Source: Brachionus rotundiformis (taxonomy: Eukaryota > Rotifera > Eurotatoria > Ploima > Brachionidae). From it: a stretch of DNA of 47,133 bases. A program made the position numbers and the translations under genes. The stretch lies in NCBI GenBank assembly GCA_016802295.1, contig JAESIW010000020.1, positions 6,238,147 to 6,285,279 on the forward strand, given 5' to 3'. This document shows positions 33,340 through 44,099 of this stretch, in pieces. Within the stretch, counting starts at the first letter, position 1. Each line of letters opens with the position of its first letter. Under the pieces are notes generated by a model. It did no database searches. It worked only from the letters and a program-made list of their open reading frames with translations, and was not told the DNA's origin.

Positions 33340-34240
33340 AAAATATTTGTCGAATGACCAATTAAAAATTGGATATTCTAAATAAGGTCTTACAAGCGAG
33401 GTTCAAAGAGGAATTATTTTCTCCTTATCTAGGTAAGAAAAAGAGATTGGATTTTTCCTTAAATTTTATTTGCTTTTGATACTGGCGCACTTTTCTCTCC
33501 ATTTGACCTTATTGGAAATAAATATGCCAAGATATCTTCTAGAGTTTCCTACAGAAAAAAGATCTGATTTTACTGTCTCAAATAATAAATGGGCTTTGGT
33601 TCTTTTCTTTTTGTCTTGATTATATTTTCATTTATGACAGAGATGCCAAATCTTGACGGGAATAACAAAAACTGTTTTTTTAGGTTGTACAATTATAATG
33701 CATCTATCTCTGGAAACGTTTCTTTAGTCAATGCTTTAGGCTTATACATTAAAAGGGCTTTAAGCTTTTACACCAGTTGTTTCTTATGACCAGAAAAAAA
33801 TATCAGTTCGTCAAGTAAGAAATATAGTTTCAGAAATGTTTGCACCAATTCAACAACAAGAGATGAAATTATATCAAAGCACACCCCAAAAATGGCAAGG
33901 CTCTTTTAAATTCTAGCCAAAATGGTGTTATTACTGTTTGGGATAAAACTTATAAATTCATTCAAAAGTCATCATCGCAGAATTTCGTGAAGCAAACTTT
34001 TTCAGAACATAAGAAACGGTGTTTATTGAAATTTATGAATATTTGTGCGACTGATGGAATTTTAACCTTTCCAATGGAAAAACTAACGATGCGAGCATAA
34101 CAAAGCATATTTTTAAAAAGACAAATAATGTTGACAATTGGTTTTTGCCAGAATATTTATTTGCTTTCGATCATGGTTTTCGTGACTCATTAGAATTTTT
34201 AAAAAATAAAAATGATAATGTCAATAAATTCATAAAATAA
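33340..34240 (+). pseudogene. PIF/Harbinger-type (DDE_Tnp_4) transposase remnant
   Basis: Protein-like stretches in shifting plus-strand frames occur in the order expected for this transposase. Around 33785-33850 is SVRQVRNIVSEMFAP (helix-turn-helix-side region). Around 33915-34095 is VITVWDKTYKFIQKSS followed by FSEHKKRCLLKFMNICATDG, matching the first catalytic region, where the usual LDGTY reads VWDKTY. Around 34105-34210 are NDASITKHIF and LFAFDHGFRDSLEFL, matching the VDRGFRD motif that carries a catalytic Asp. Multiple stops and frameshifts interrupt it, and the third catalytic region and the ends are missing. Family assignment rests on motif order; limits are approximate. Confidence 0.6.
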
Positions 34241-35001
34241 ATTACAAACTTAGTATGTTTACAATGAGTGTTATAATCTAGATATCAAAACAATTGATTG
34301 TGACTCAAAATTTTTTTGATATAAAATTAAAATAATAAAAAAATTTTCTCATAAACAAATCAATTTTTGTTTTGAATAGACCTTAGTGCTAAAGAGTTTT
34401 ATATTTGTGGGGAGCTAATAATATCATTCATAACTTCTGTCTCAATGTTTATCTTTAGCAAAAATCGCAGAATTACAAAAAATAGCCTTGATTAATAGCC
34501 TTGAAAAAATAGACAATTTAATTATTAAATTACCAAGGCCTTAGTAATATTATTCTATTTTTTATTTTTCCCTAAACACCTGATGGAAAAAAAATCAAAA
34601 ATTTTCATTTACATCTTTAGCAGTATTGAAGAAAGTAATCTACAATCAAATGTTGTATTGAGTGAAGAAAATCTTTAATTATTGGTATCAAGAACTGATA
34701 AGATTAAAATTGAGGAATAATTATTTCTGAGCTGACTAGGAATATAATTCCTGTAATTTTATATTATGGCTCATTTTTATCAGAATAAAATTTTTACAAA
34801 ATGATGTATCGAAGTAGTATTGGAATTGCAATGACCAGTAGTGACAGAGTAGGAATCAAGCTATCAGTCGTTCCTGGGGATGGAACTTGCCAAAAAGTAC
34901 AAAAAAGATCTTTAGCTTTAAACTGTTTGGTAGCAAATATTCACAAATTTTTTTAATTTTTTGTTAACTTACTTATTTATTTTTTTTTAATAAATATACA
35001 G
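34241..35001. other. A+T-rich intergenic region and MRPS14 5' flank
   Basis: No gene is supported. The right end has TTTTTTTTAATAAATATACAG ending at 35001, a plausible 3' splice acceptor 34 bases before the MRPS14 start codon, so a 5' UTR intron or a trans-spliced leader is possible. Confidence 0.4.
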
Positions 35002-35035
35002 CTTTTGAGATTTGGTAATATTCTAAAAAATTGAA

Positions 35036-35686
35036 ATGTTTCAAAGTGCTTTTGGTGGTGTCCTGCGTGCCGCGGTCAGTTCGGCATTTAGAACATGTTC
35101 CAGTATGATAAGCCAACCTGCCTTTAGCACACTATCATTAGCAGGTTTAAAGCAGCCCATGCTTCTTAAAAATCCATTGACAAACCGATCTAGCTTGTTA
35201 AAGCAAATTGAATCGAATCAATCGATCCAAGTGAGACATAATTGGGGCTATAAAGGCCGTATGATGCTAAAAGACATCAAAAGACGCGAATTGCTGAGAA
35301 AATATGCGCCAGTGCGAATCCGCTTGCAAACACTGCGTTCAAACACCATTCTTCCAAAGGCGTTTAGAAAGGCTGCTGAGGAACAACTTCAAAAATTGAC
35401 CAGACATTCAACCATCTCATTTATAAACAACCGATGTCAATTTACTTCAAAAGCCGCCAGTTGTCTTAATAGGTGGAGATTGTCAAGACATGTGTGGAGA
35501 GATTTAGCTGATTATAACCAAATGTCCGGGGTTACAAGAGCTGTTTGGGGAACCCCAACAAGAAATGCTGTTCATTTTACGTTCAAAAAAGCAAGAAATA
35601 ATTGGTTCAATTACGATGGTTATAGAGATATTTCTTTCATTGACCGAAATGGTCAAACTCATAAATATAGATTCAAACTTAATTAA
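35036..35686 (+). CDS. MRPS14: Mitochondrial small-subunit ribosomal protein uS14m (MRPS14)
   Basis: A component of the mitochondrial 28S ribosomal subunit. The conserved uS14 part spans residues about 75-175: RMMLKDIKRRELL, LRSNTILPKAFRKAAEEQL, NRCQFTSKAASCLNRWRLSR and QMSGVTRAVWG, all in the right order. The mature uS14m region matches the roughly 128-residue human protein. Here the chain is 216 residues because of a long Ser/Ala/Arg-containing N-terminal leader, consistent with a mitochondrial targeting peptide, and a C-terminal extension of about 45 residues after AVWG. The start ATG (35036) is the only one before the conserved part that includes the leader. The gene is single-exon in its coding part. 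AATAAA signals lie at 35690-35695 and 35712-35717. Confidence 0.93.
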   Translation: MFQSAFGGVLRAAVSSAFRTCSSMISQPAFSTLSLAGLKQPMLLKNPLTNRSSLLKQIESNQSIQVRHNWGYKGRMMLKDIKRRELLRKYAPVRIRLQTLRSNTILPKAFRKAAEEQLQKLTRHSTISFINNRCQFTSKAASCLNRWRLSRHVWRDLADYNQMSGVTRAVWGTPTRNAVHFTFKKARNNWFNYDGYRDISFIDRNGQTHKYRFKLN

Positions 35687-35872
35687 TTGAATAAATCTTT
35701 TTTAAAATTTAAATAAAACCTTTGTCTTTTTGTGTTTATTTCATCGATAATATCTATATTTTAAGAAAAATTATCAATTTTTAACTTTGGTATACCATGG
35801 AAACTTAAATAACTCAAAAACAAAATAATAAATTAAAATTTTTCTTTTTTTTTCTATTAAAAAATAAAATTA

Positions 35873-37972
35873 ATGTTTTTGTTTAATTTAATGACCAAGC
35901 AAAAGCTATTCTATGGGGACTGTTTGGCCAGGACTAAGCTTTTTTACCAAACTCGTGACCGCCATTTTTATTGCTTCGATGATCATCCATTTGACCACTA
36001 TGGAAAGTTTTTGCCTGAGCTTGACTTTGACCGAGTTCTAAATGTTAAAAAAATCAATCTAATAAACAAAAATAATGATTTTAAAATTGTCCATTTTGAC
36101 AGATATGAAAAAGTTAAAATTTATAAAGAAAAAAAACTGACTTTAGTTAAACAAAAGATATCGCAGAGGCAAAAATTTATTCCAAATTATAAAATCCACC
36201 CAGAAAGCAACAAATTAAGCACTTCTATAGAAAAAATTACCAAAGTGTCATTTGGCAAACCAAAAGCAGATCAAGTATCGCAGATTAAAAAGGATAATCA
36301 AGAATTAATGGATAAAAATTCTTATTTAGAACTTAGAGACCAAAATAATGACTCTAATAATTTAGAACAGGAGGAAAGAATTAGAAGAAATATATCCGGA
36401 AATAATCTAAATATTAAAGTCTCATTAGAATCAATTCAAAGCTCTGATTTAAGAAATAACTCTGTAGAATTTCTAAAAAATAACAATGGATTAGATAAGG
36501 AATTAGAAGAATTTGATCAGAAAGAATTTCTTTTTGGACTGCATGAGTCCAATTTAAACTCAGTACCAAGTTCTTTAGATTTCAAAAAATCTTCGGTTGA
36601 TTTATTTTTTGATGCCAATGACCAGCAGCCTAATGAAGATTCTTTATCAGGTCCTTTTATGGACAACCCAGAAAAAGCAATCAATGATGAGATTAAACCA
36701 AAAACTTCTCTTAAGTCTATTCACACAATTAAAATAAAAAATTCAAAAAATTTTATTTTTAATTTGGAAAATGGTGATAATGAATTGAGTCAAGAGTTCA
36801 AAAAACAATCATCTGTTTCTAAAAATTCAATTAGTCAATCCAATACTGAGATTTGTGTCTCTTCTGATAAAATAGGATCGATTGACTTGGTAAAGGCTGA
36901 TTCGAAAAGAAAAATATTCATTAAAAAAAGTTTAGAATATTTAAATAAAGAATTAAATTTGACAATAGATAATGAACAAAATGTATCAGTGAATGGTTTT
37001 GAAAATGAGAATCAAAATATTGTGGTTGAAGTTTCGGATAGAAAAAAAACCTTATCCAAATCTGAAATACAAAAATCTAAAATTTCTATCCTTAAACCAG
37101 CTTTACATGAAGCGATTATAAAAAATACTGTCACCATGTCAGAAAAAAAGAAAAGAAGTCTTGGTAAACTGATTAAAACTCTTGATAAAAACAAGGAGTT
37201 AATTGAAGATTTGACTTATCAATCTAAAAATGAAAAAAAACTGGGTCTTAGCTTAAAAAAAACTGAAAATGAAGATACTGATGTCCAAGTTGGTTCTGAG
37301 CCGAAGTTACAAATTTTAAAAAAAGAGACAGTGATTGAAAAAAAATCAAAATTTGAATTTGATAAAAATTTAATTCTTGATTTAAAATCAAATCAAGAAA
37401 ATGAAATAAAAAATTCGATTTCAAAATTAGTTATTAGCAAAGATTTGAGTAACGATTTGAGTAAAAGTGGTCAAGACGAAGATGGTCAAAGCAAAAGAGA
37501 TGTAAAATCTAAGAAAAGTGCTATCAAAGCAGAAACCAACATATCCAATAGGTTTTTTCCAAAAATTTTTTCATCAAATTTTGACTTGAATATTACCAGA
37601 GCGTTCACCTTTAGCTATTTTAATTTACCAAGGCAATATTATAATCTGAACAGAAAAATTTTACTTTTTAAACAAAATTACGATTTAATAAAGCGTTTTG
37701 TAACAAAAGATAGGTCTAGTAAGACAACTAATGCTGACTTATTTAAAACAGATGAGCAACAGATAAAATTTTTCGAAGAATTCTTTGAAAAATTGAATCC
37801 ATTGAAAGAAAAGATGAATCCTATCAAAATAGAAGCAGAGACAATTAATCGCCTAAATATGATGCTTGACGATGTATTGAAAAATCTTAATATTTTTGAT
37901 GAATCTTTTGTTTATGGAGAATTTTGTTTAGCTGATAACATAATCACCAAAAGTCTTGCCATGGTAAAATAA
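35873..37972 (+). CDS. Uncharacterised 699-residue charged protein
   Basis: I do not recognise this protein. It is one uninterrupted reading frame from an ATG at 35873 (an alternative in-frame ATG is at 35891). The N-terminal 110 residues are aromatic- and basic-rich with some order (KQKLFYGDCLARTKLFYQTR, HFYCFDDHPFDHYGKFLPEL). Residues about 110-560 are highly charged and Lys/Ser/Asn/Glu-rich, probably disordered with possible coiled-coil stretches. The last 130 residues look ordered again (FFPKIFSSNFDLNITRAFTF, FFEEFFEKLNPLKE). No signal peptide or membrane segment. It starts 186 bp after the MRPS14 stop on the same strand. AATAAA lies at 38020-38025. That both ends are ordered and the frame is intact over 2.1 kb of A+T-rich DNA argues for a real gene. 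Function unknown. Confidence 0.78.
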   Translation: MFLFNLMTKQKLFYGDCLARTKLFYQTRDRHFYCFDDHPFDHYGKFLPELDFDRVLNVKKINLINKNNDFKIVHFDRYEKVKIYKEKKLTLVKQKISQRQKFIPNYKIHPESNKLSTSIEKITKVSFGKPKADQVSQIKKDNQELMDKNSYLELRDQNNDSNNLEQEERIRRNISGNNLNIKVSLESIQSSDLRNNSVEFLKNNNGLDKELEEFDQKEFLFGLHESNLNSVPSSLDFKKSSVDLFFDANDQQPNEDSLSGPFMDNPEKAINDEIKPKTSLKSIHTIKIKNSKNFIFNLENGDNELSQEFKKQSSVSKNSISQSNTEICVSSDKIGSIDLVKADSKRKIFIKKSLEYLNKELNLTIDNEQNVSVNGFENENQNIVVEVSDRKKTLSKSEIQKSKISILKPALHEAIIKNTVTMSEKKKRSLGKLIKTLDKNKELIEDLTYQSKNEKKLGLSLKKTENEDTDVQVGSEPKLQILKKETVIEKKSKFEFDKNLILDLKSNQENEIKNSISKLVISKDLSNDLSKSGQDEDGQSKRDVKSKKSAIKAETNISNRFFPKIFSSNFDLNITRAFTFSYFNLPRQYYNLNRKILLFKQNYDLIKRFVTKDRSSKTTNADLFKTDEQQIKFFEEFFEKLNPLKEKMNPIKIEAETINRLNMMLDDVLKNLNIFDESFVYGEFCLADNIITKSLAMVK

Positions 37973-38282
37973 ATCAAAATGAATGAAGAGATACTTTTTA
38001 AAATGAATTTACTTTTTCAAATAAATAATATAAATATAAAGGCGAATTAAAAAATTTAAAGTTTTTATTAATTAAATTTAAAAGAATTCAAAATATTTTC
38101 ACTCCTTGATCTTTATTTATTTACCAAAACGAAATTGGATTTTTTTCTTGTAGAATATTAAAATTTAAGGATACTTAAAGATGGATTCATCCACCAAATA
38201 TTATTTTCAAATAGATTCTCTTCTAATGTCAACCGATAATATACTTCACGCAGTTTAATAAATAATCTACATAGGTGTTTTT

Positions 38283-38370
38283 CAATTAAAGGTATTGAAA
38301 TACATCAGGATCAGTATAAATTTGTTTATGCCGACGATAAATTTATTGATTTTGATTATTTTTTCTAGAT
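38283..38370 (+). pseudogene. Tiny reverse transcriptase fragment with a YADD box
   Basis: One plus frame reads GIEIHQDQYKFVYADDKFID before a stop at about 38368. The placement of YADD after a GI-x-I segment resembles the palm region of L1-type non-LTR reverse transcriptases. The flanks carry no other RT motif, so it is either a very short relic or a chance match. Confidence 0.25.
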
Positions 38371-38545
38371 AATAATTTACCCAACTAAAAAACTTGTATA
38401 AATGATTTTAAACACAATTTCAAAATCTTGGATCTAGTTAAACAAGCCATGACTCTAAGATTAATGTTTTAGGCTTTTTTTTTAAATCAAAAATAACAAG
38501 AAGAAAATAAGTTATTCATTTAATTGTTTATTTCAAAATTTTAAA

Positions 38546-39430
38546 ATGAATTTTCTAATAATTTTTCCAATTTTTCTGGCTAGCTTGGTTGTTTCAAAAA
38601 GTAAAACTTATTTTGTTTAATTTGGTCCAAGTTAGTTTACTCTTAAAATTTATATCAAAAAAGGTGACCAATATTTCAAGACAAGCAGCGGCATTGGTTA
38701 TTCATACTTTGAATCCTTAACACAATCAATTAAGACCTTTGGAACAGATAGGCGTCTCAAATGCTTTTCTCATTGTACCAAAAACAGTGATTGCAAAAAT
38801 GTTTATTTCCAGAATGGCAATTGTACTTTATACAGCTCAATAATCTTTAATCAAAGCTTTTTCAATGGATATTTTTGGTATAAAATGGAAAACAATGCTG
38901 GTGGTATTTGAAATTTTAAATCATTGTTTTTAATATTAAAATAATTTTCTTTACCAAAAGCAACAAGTTATTATCCAGGACTGGCAAGAAAATACTCATT
39001 GAATTCTCTGTATAAATCTGGATTTAAAACAGTATATGAAAGTGAATATTCATCCTGCACCAGAACAGATGATTTAATTAATGTTAAAAATCAATGCAAT
39101 AGTACTTCAATATTGTGTGTTGGTGGAGGAGCTGTAAATTCAGATGTATTGGAACTGGTAGCATGTGCCAATTGCTATTCTGTACTCACTGAAACAACTC
39201 GTAACAATCCAGTACATATTGGTTCAGCCTATTGGTATTTTGTTTCTGATAATAGCTTTGGATTTTCTCCAAACTCGACAATAACTCAAAATTCTGCAGA
39301 CATTTTTGATATAACAGATCCTTGGCGTCTTTCTTGGCATTTAGACAATTATTATGGATGGCGACTGGGGAATATTACTTCAGAAAACACTAATGGTTAT
39401 AAAAAATATATGTTTTTAAAGAATTTTTAA
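38546..39430 (+). CDS. Secreted PAN/apple-like protein with a Trp-rich C-terminal domain
   Basis: A spliced gene for a probably secreted protein. An ATG at 38546 gives a hydrophobic signal-peptide-like start (FLIIFPIFLASLVV). A first intron must follow: a GTAAAA donor near 38603 with an acceptor near 38662 keeps the frame, but this junction is uncertain. Exon 2 (to 38903) has a PAN/apple-like Cys pattern, KCFSHCTKNSDCKNVYF. A well-supported intron follows (donor at 38904, acceptor CAAAAG, exon 3 from 38961 to 39430; phase agrees). Exon 3 encodes a domain with CVGGGAVNSDVLELVACANC and WRLSWHLDNYYGWRLGN; from memory I associate similar repeated domains with rotifer and mollusc secreted proteins, without a named function. 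PAN domains bind protein or carbohydrate. Function here is unknown. Confidence 0.68.
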
Positions 39431-41075
39431 AAAATCAATTAAAAACGATTTATAAAGCAAAACATGTAGATTTTGGAGATTTTGAGCCCAAAATTTTTTC
39501 TCAAATTTTTAAAATAAAATCTTTTATTGTCTAAATTTTATTAATTTCAAATGATACATAACGCATGTATCAGTTTTATATAATGGATTGATCTAAGGGA
39601 TGAAAAGATATATAGGTTCAAAAATAGATATTCTATTTAGGAAAGCTATTTTATTCTAATGATTGTGTTTTTTCGAATAAAAGCAAAAATAAAGGAGGAA
39701 AAATTTAAGACTATTATGTTTTCCAAAGGAAATTTTTTTGGTTTAGTACCTAAAATTAGATTATTATTATTTTTAGACTAATTCATTGAAAAATAAGATT
39801 AAACCCCGTTTTTGAATTTCCTTTTTCTCTTATTTTATTAATGACTAGATGAGTAATTTTTTTTTAAGACCAATTAAGTTTTGATCTTTTCAAAATTAAA
39901 AATTTTATGTGAAAAATTAGTTCAGTTGCACAAAAATATAGATAAATATCGTCAAAAGCATTCATTTCAATTGCTAATTCAATTTTTTTTCATTTCCAAC
40001 TAGCATTAGATTTATAGTTTACGTAGGTTTAAAAATACATAACATTTATCACATTTAAGTTATATCCTATAAAATCAAAATTTAAGATATTTTCAATTTG
40101 GATAAAATTGGTTTTGAATTTAAATGTAATTTTTTTTAAACAAAAATTTAATTAAAATTTATTTACTTGCTACTGAAAGAAAATTTTGATTAAAAATGTC
40201 AATTCTTGACGAACAGAAGATTATTAGTTTTGGCAAATTTTTATTTATTTGTCAAGTAACCTTATGTTATTTCTTTTCAACATAATCTTTAATTAAAGCT
40301 CAACAAATTTCCTAGATATTATGTAAATTATAATTAGATAAAAAATAGCTAAATAAATTTCAAAGGAAAAGGACTAGGAAAAGTTCACTTTTTTTCAAGT
40401 ATTAGTTAGATAATGAATAATGAAAAAATTGTTTATTACTAACTGGCGCATTTACTGATAATAGAGCTAATTTTTGTTTATTTGAAAAATTTGTTTATTA
40501 AACATTAAATTTTTATTATTTAATTGCTATTGTAAAAGTTTCCTCGAATATTATTTTATGATTTATTTTTCTTGATTAATTCTGCTTAAATGGATTTGCA
40601 CATAAATTTCAGGATAAATTAAACTTAATAAAATTAAGCCTGGTAAGCAATATAATTATTAAATTAAATAGTTCAGTTAGAAAATAATAATTTGAGTAGT
40701 TACTAGTTAATTTTAATTTTTTTTTTATTAAAATATTTTAGAGATTGTTAAATAGATATCTTAAAATATTTTGTTTTCAAAACAAGTGCTATCACATCAA
40801 ATTTCATTTTGGAACCTACTTGATTACTTTTTGAATTTTAAATTTAATCGCCTCTTAAGCCATCAAAATTAATATCAAATTTTGATTATAAATAAATGTA
40901 AATATTTCTTCATTTTAACTGATTAAAATATATTTTTTATTTATTCTATCTAAACGCATTATTGTTATATCAACACCCTTGAAATGTTCATCTCATTCAT
41001 AAAAAAGATCTAAAAAGCGATAAAACTCATCTAAATTTTATCTAAAAATTTATTATTTCCTCTAATCAGTCTAAA
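39431..41075. other. A+T-rich intergenic region
   Basis: About 1.6 kb without a supported gene on either strand. The right end has TTTCCTCTAATCAG ending at 41069, a good 3' splice acceptor six bases before the receptor start codon, so a 5' UTR intron or trans-splicing is possible. Confidence 0.45.
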
Positions 41076-42959
41076 ATGCTTTTGCTTATATTACTCATTG
41101 GTTTGTTCAGTTCTGCCAGACCTGAATGCAACGATCTGTGCTCGGACAATACCAAAATCTATCCGAAAAATTGCTTTTGTACCGAATGTGACTTATATTC
41201 GGACTGTTGCCGCGATGAACAAAAGCCTACCACCAATGAGCTGAGCAGCAAGTACTCATGTAACGCCAAAATAGACAGTTTTTATATTTATACCATTGGA
41301 AACTGTGACCAGGCTTTCACTGACGAACAAACTAGGAAAAATTGTGAAACGCCTGATCCGGACTTTATTTTCCAACTTCCGGTTTACACCAACAAGAATT
41401 TTTACAGAAATGTTTTCTGTGCCAAGTGTAATTTGCACACTCTAAACATTACCGACTTGACCATGTTCGAGATAAGCTACAATTTGACAAAGCCCTCATT
41501 CGAACTTAATGACACTGTGCTGAAAAACATTTTGTCAGGTCAAGAAAAAGATTTTGATTTGAATATTAAAGCACCTAGTCACATACCAGCTCCACGTAAA
41601 TGCTTACCAACTATTCAAACATGTCCAAACAATTTCACAAACCAGTCAATAATTGACAGCTGTCACTCATTTACAGCCATCAGGTACGATTTGGATGGAA
41701 ATGCTTACAGAAATGAGTACTGTGGTGTCTGTAATGACGTCTTTGATTTAAATTGCTATCTTATTTTCAAGAGAAAATTGTACTTGACAAGTCTTCAGTT
41801 GTTGTTCGACTTGACCGATCTGAGCAATGAGGTGGTCATAAAGTATGATGTTCAGATCAATCGACAATCAGCATTCAATCAATCAATACATGTGAGCAAA
41901 AGATCAGGGTTTAATGACGTCTGTAACACGGAACTTGTTCAGGACAGGATTAAAAAATATCTGACCATTTGCGGAAATACAATTTCTATAATAAGTCTTT
42001 TTTTCTTGCTACTATTTTACTTTAGGAACAAAGTTTTGAGAAATTTTGCCGGAAAAATTCTAATTAATCTTAGCATTTCATTGCTTTTGTCGCAGCTATT
42101 TTTCATGATATCGGTCTATTTTACCGAGTCTTATATGGAAAAACAAAACACCCATAAAACATGTGATATACCAGACATAAAAAATGTATTCAACAGCAGT
42201 TCAGATCTTCTAAAAGCCATTGGAAACATATTTCCATGCTATCTAATGAGTTTGCTGACCCATTATTTCTATTTGACATTTTTCATTTGGTCCAACATCA
42301 TGGCCTTTGACTTGTTCAAAATGTTCACCAATTCGTCAAGAATATCTGCCAGCAGCGGAACCAATTTGTTCATTAAGTATTCAATGTTTTCTTGGCTCAC
42401 ACCACTTTTATTTATCCTAATACTTAATTTGAAAAATCAAAATAGCCTGACCTATGGCTTCAAGCTTTGCTTCATTTCATCCAGCTTGGATCTTTTGCTT
42501 TTTTTTATTCTGCCAATTTGTGTAATTCTAATTCTAAACACCATTTTTATGGTTGTTAGCGTTCGATCTATTAAAAAAATAGATAAAATAAGCAAGAAGT
42601 ATTTAAAAAATGAGATGTCAACCGTATCCAAAGATGGTAAGCAAGAAAAAAGTGCTAACACTGCCCAGAATGAGAATGCTAACCAAAGACTAATTTTATT
42701 TGCGAAAATTTTCATCCTAACTGGTTTGACTTGGACCATTGGTATTGTGAGCTCATTGACAAACGATAAATATTCATTTATTTGGTATGTGTATATTGTG
42801 TTGAATTCTTTCCAAGGCTTATTCATATTTTGTTCGTATGCGTTTAATCGTAATCCCAGATCCAATCTAAGATCAAGTATGCTCCGCACAGTGACCAGCA
42901 TATTGTCAAAAAGGAGCTCAACTAAAAATTCTTCATCAACTCAACAAACAGATAGCTAA
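41076..42959 (+). CDS. Family-B (adhesion/secretin-like) 7TM receptor with a somatomedin-B domain
   Basis: A complete single-exon gene of 627 residues for a plasma-membrane G-protein-coupled receptor. Residues 1-15 are a signal peptide. Residues about 17-62 fit a somatomedin-B domain by the Cys pattern C18, C22, C33, C35, C38, C44-C45 with CFCTECDLYSDCCRDE. Further Cys-rich ectodomain sequence follows (FCAKCNLH and YCGVCNDVFDLNC), with many N-glycosylation sites. Seven hydrophobic segments lie between about 295 and 590, including GLTWTIGIVSS and LNSFQGLFIFCSYAF, which match TM6 and TM7 of 7tm_2 receptors. I see no GPS cleavage motif, so autoproteolysis is not supported. A Ser/Thr-rich tail ends the protein. 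AATAAA lies at 43027-43032. Ligand unknown. Confidence 0.9.
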   Translation: MLLLILLIGLFSSARPECNDLCSDNTKIYPKNCFCTECDLYSDCCRDEQKPTTNELSSKYSCNAKIDSFYIYTIGNCDQAFTDEQTRKNCETPDPDFIFQLPVYTNKNFYRNVFCAKCNLHTLNITDLTMFEISYNLTKPSFELNDTVLKNILSGQEKDFDLNIKAPSHIPAPRKCLPTIQTCPNNFTNQSIIDSCHSFTAIRYDLDGNAYRNEYCGVCNDVFDLNCYLIFKRKLYLTSLQLLFDLTDLSNEVVIKYDVQINRQSAFNQSIHVSKRSGFNDVCNTELVQDRIKKYLTICGNTISIISLFFLLLFYFRNKVLRNFAGKILINLSISLLLSQLFFMISVYFTESYMEKQNTHKTCDIPDIKNVFNSSSDLLKAIGNIFPCYLMSLLTHYFYLTFFIWSNIMAFDLFKMFTNSSRISASSGTNLFIKYSMFSWLTPLLFILILNLKNQNSLTYGFKLCFISSSLDLLLFFILPICVILILNTIFMVVSVRSIKKIDKISKKYLKNEMSTVSKDGKQEKSANTAQNENANQRLILFAKIFILTGLTWTIGIVSSLTNDKYSFIWYVYIVLNSFQGLFIFCSYAFNRNPRSNLRSSMLRTVTSILSKRSSTKNSSSTQQTDS

Positions 42960-44099
42960 AACTATTTTATATTGTATTTATTAAATTTTTTTTTATTTTT
43001 AGTAATTTATTTATAGAAAACTAGTCAATAAAATTTGAATTGATACTTTTATTGATAAATATTAATTTTATAAATAGATAATAGATATTGAACTCAAGGT
43101 ATTTATTTGGATTATATTTGGATTATTTATGGATCCACTGAGATAATATGAATTTAAATTTTATTTTAGTGTCTATAAATAAAATTCACTCAATGTTTCC
43201 TTTAAATAAAAAAAATTTACAAAAGACTATTTGGTTTCATATTAAGATTAAAAATCAATTTTTTTTATTATGTTGTCTGGTTTCAAAATCAAAGATTGTA
43301 TTTTTCGATAAAAAAAAATATATTTTTATCAAATTTCATTAAATTTTTTTATGAAAAATGTTAAATCTCTTAAGGTTTATTAAAAATTGTTTAAATATTG
43401 TCAATCAAAAATCGAAATATTTTTCATAAAAATCCTTGCTTATTTTTTTTAATAAACTTTTTGAAAATAATAAAAAAGATTTGTTTTAAACTCTAAAATA
43501 AATCTAAGATAATTTTCCTATATATAAATAAAAAATAGTAAATTTAAAAGAGTTACTTTTTTTAATTTTTAAACTCATTAAGTTAAAATGAGCCTTTTGG
43601 TTTAAATTTTTTGCAAATTTTTGTTTGATAAAAATTTTATCAATATTTTCGAGATGAATTTAAAATTTGACTGATTAGCTATGGATAATTAAAAATTAAA
43701 TTGTTGAGTCACAACTCTCGGAATAATTTTGATTTTGTCATTTAATAATTGCATCATTTTTAAATTTAATTTGGTACAAAATTCTTTATCTAGTATACAA
43801 AAATATAATTCACAAAAACTTTTATCTGTATTAATTATTAAAAAATATATGCTTTCTTATCACGCTCATATTTTTTCATATAGAGATATTTTTTATGAAG
43901 TTAATAAGATTAATTTAAACAACTCTGAGAGCTCTTATTCGAATCTTAACAACACTGTAAATTCTATTATTAGTTTATTAGATTCTACAAATTAATGGTT
44001 AAGCCCAATTTTTTGGTTAATAATTCCGACTAAATTAATTAGATTTTTATTCAGAAGGTGCTCATTATCGTCTTTATTTTCGTTTATAAGTCCATAATA
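42960..44099. other. A+T-rich intergenic region
   Basis: Holds the receptor's polyadenylation signal near 43027. Plus-strand ORFs at 43148-43342 and 43729-43995 are Phe/Ile/Lys/Asn-rich and without recognised domains; the second starts at a TTG. I leave both uncalled. Confidence 0.4.

Noticed and set aside
43729..43995. 88-codon plus-strand ORF near the gag remnant
   Set aside because: Starts at TTG, no recognised motif, and composition matches surrounding non-coding DNA; it might be a relic but cannot be supported.
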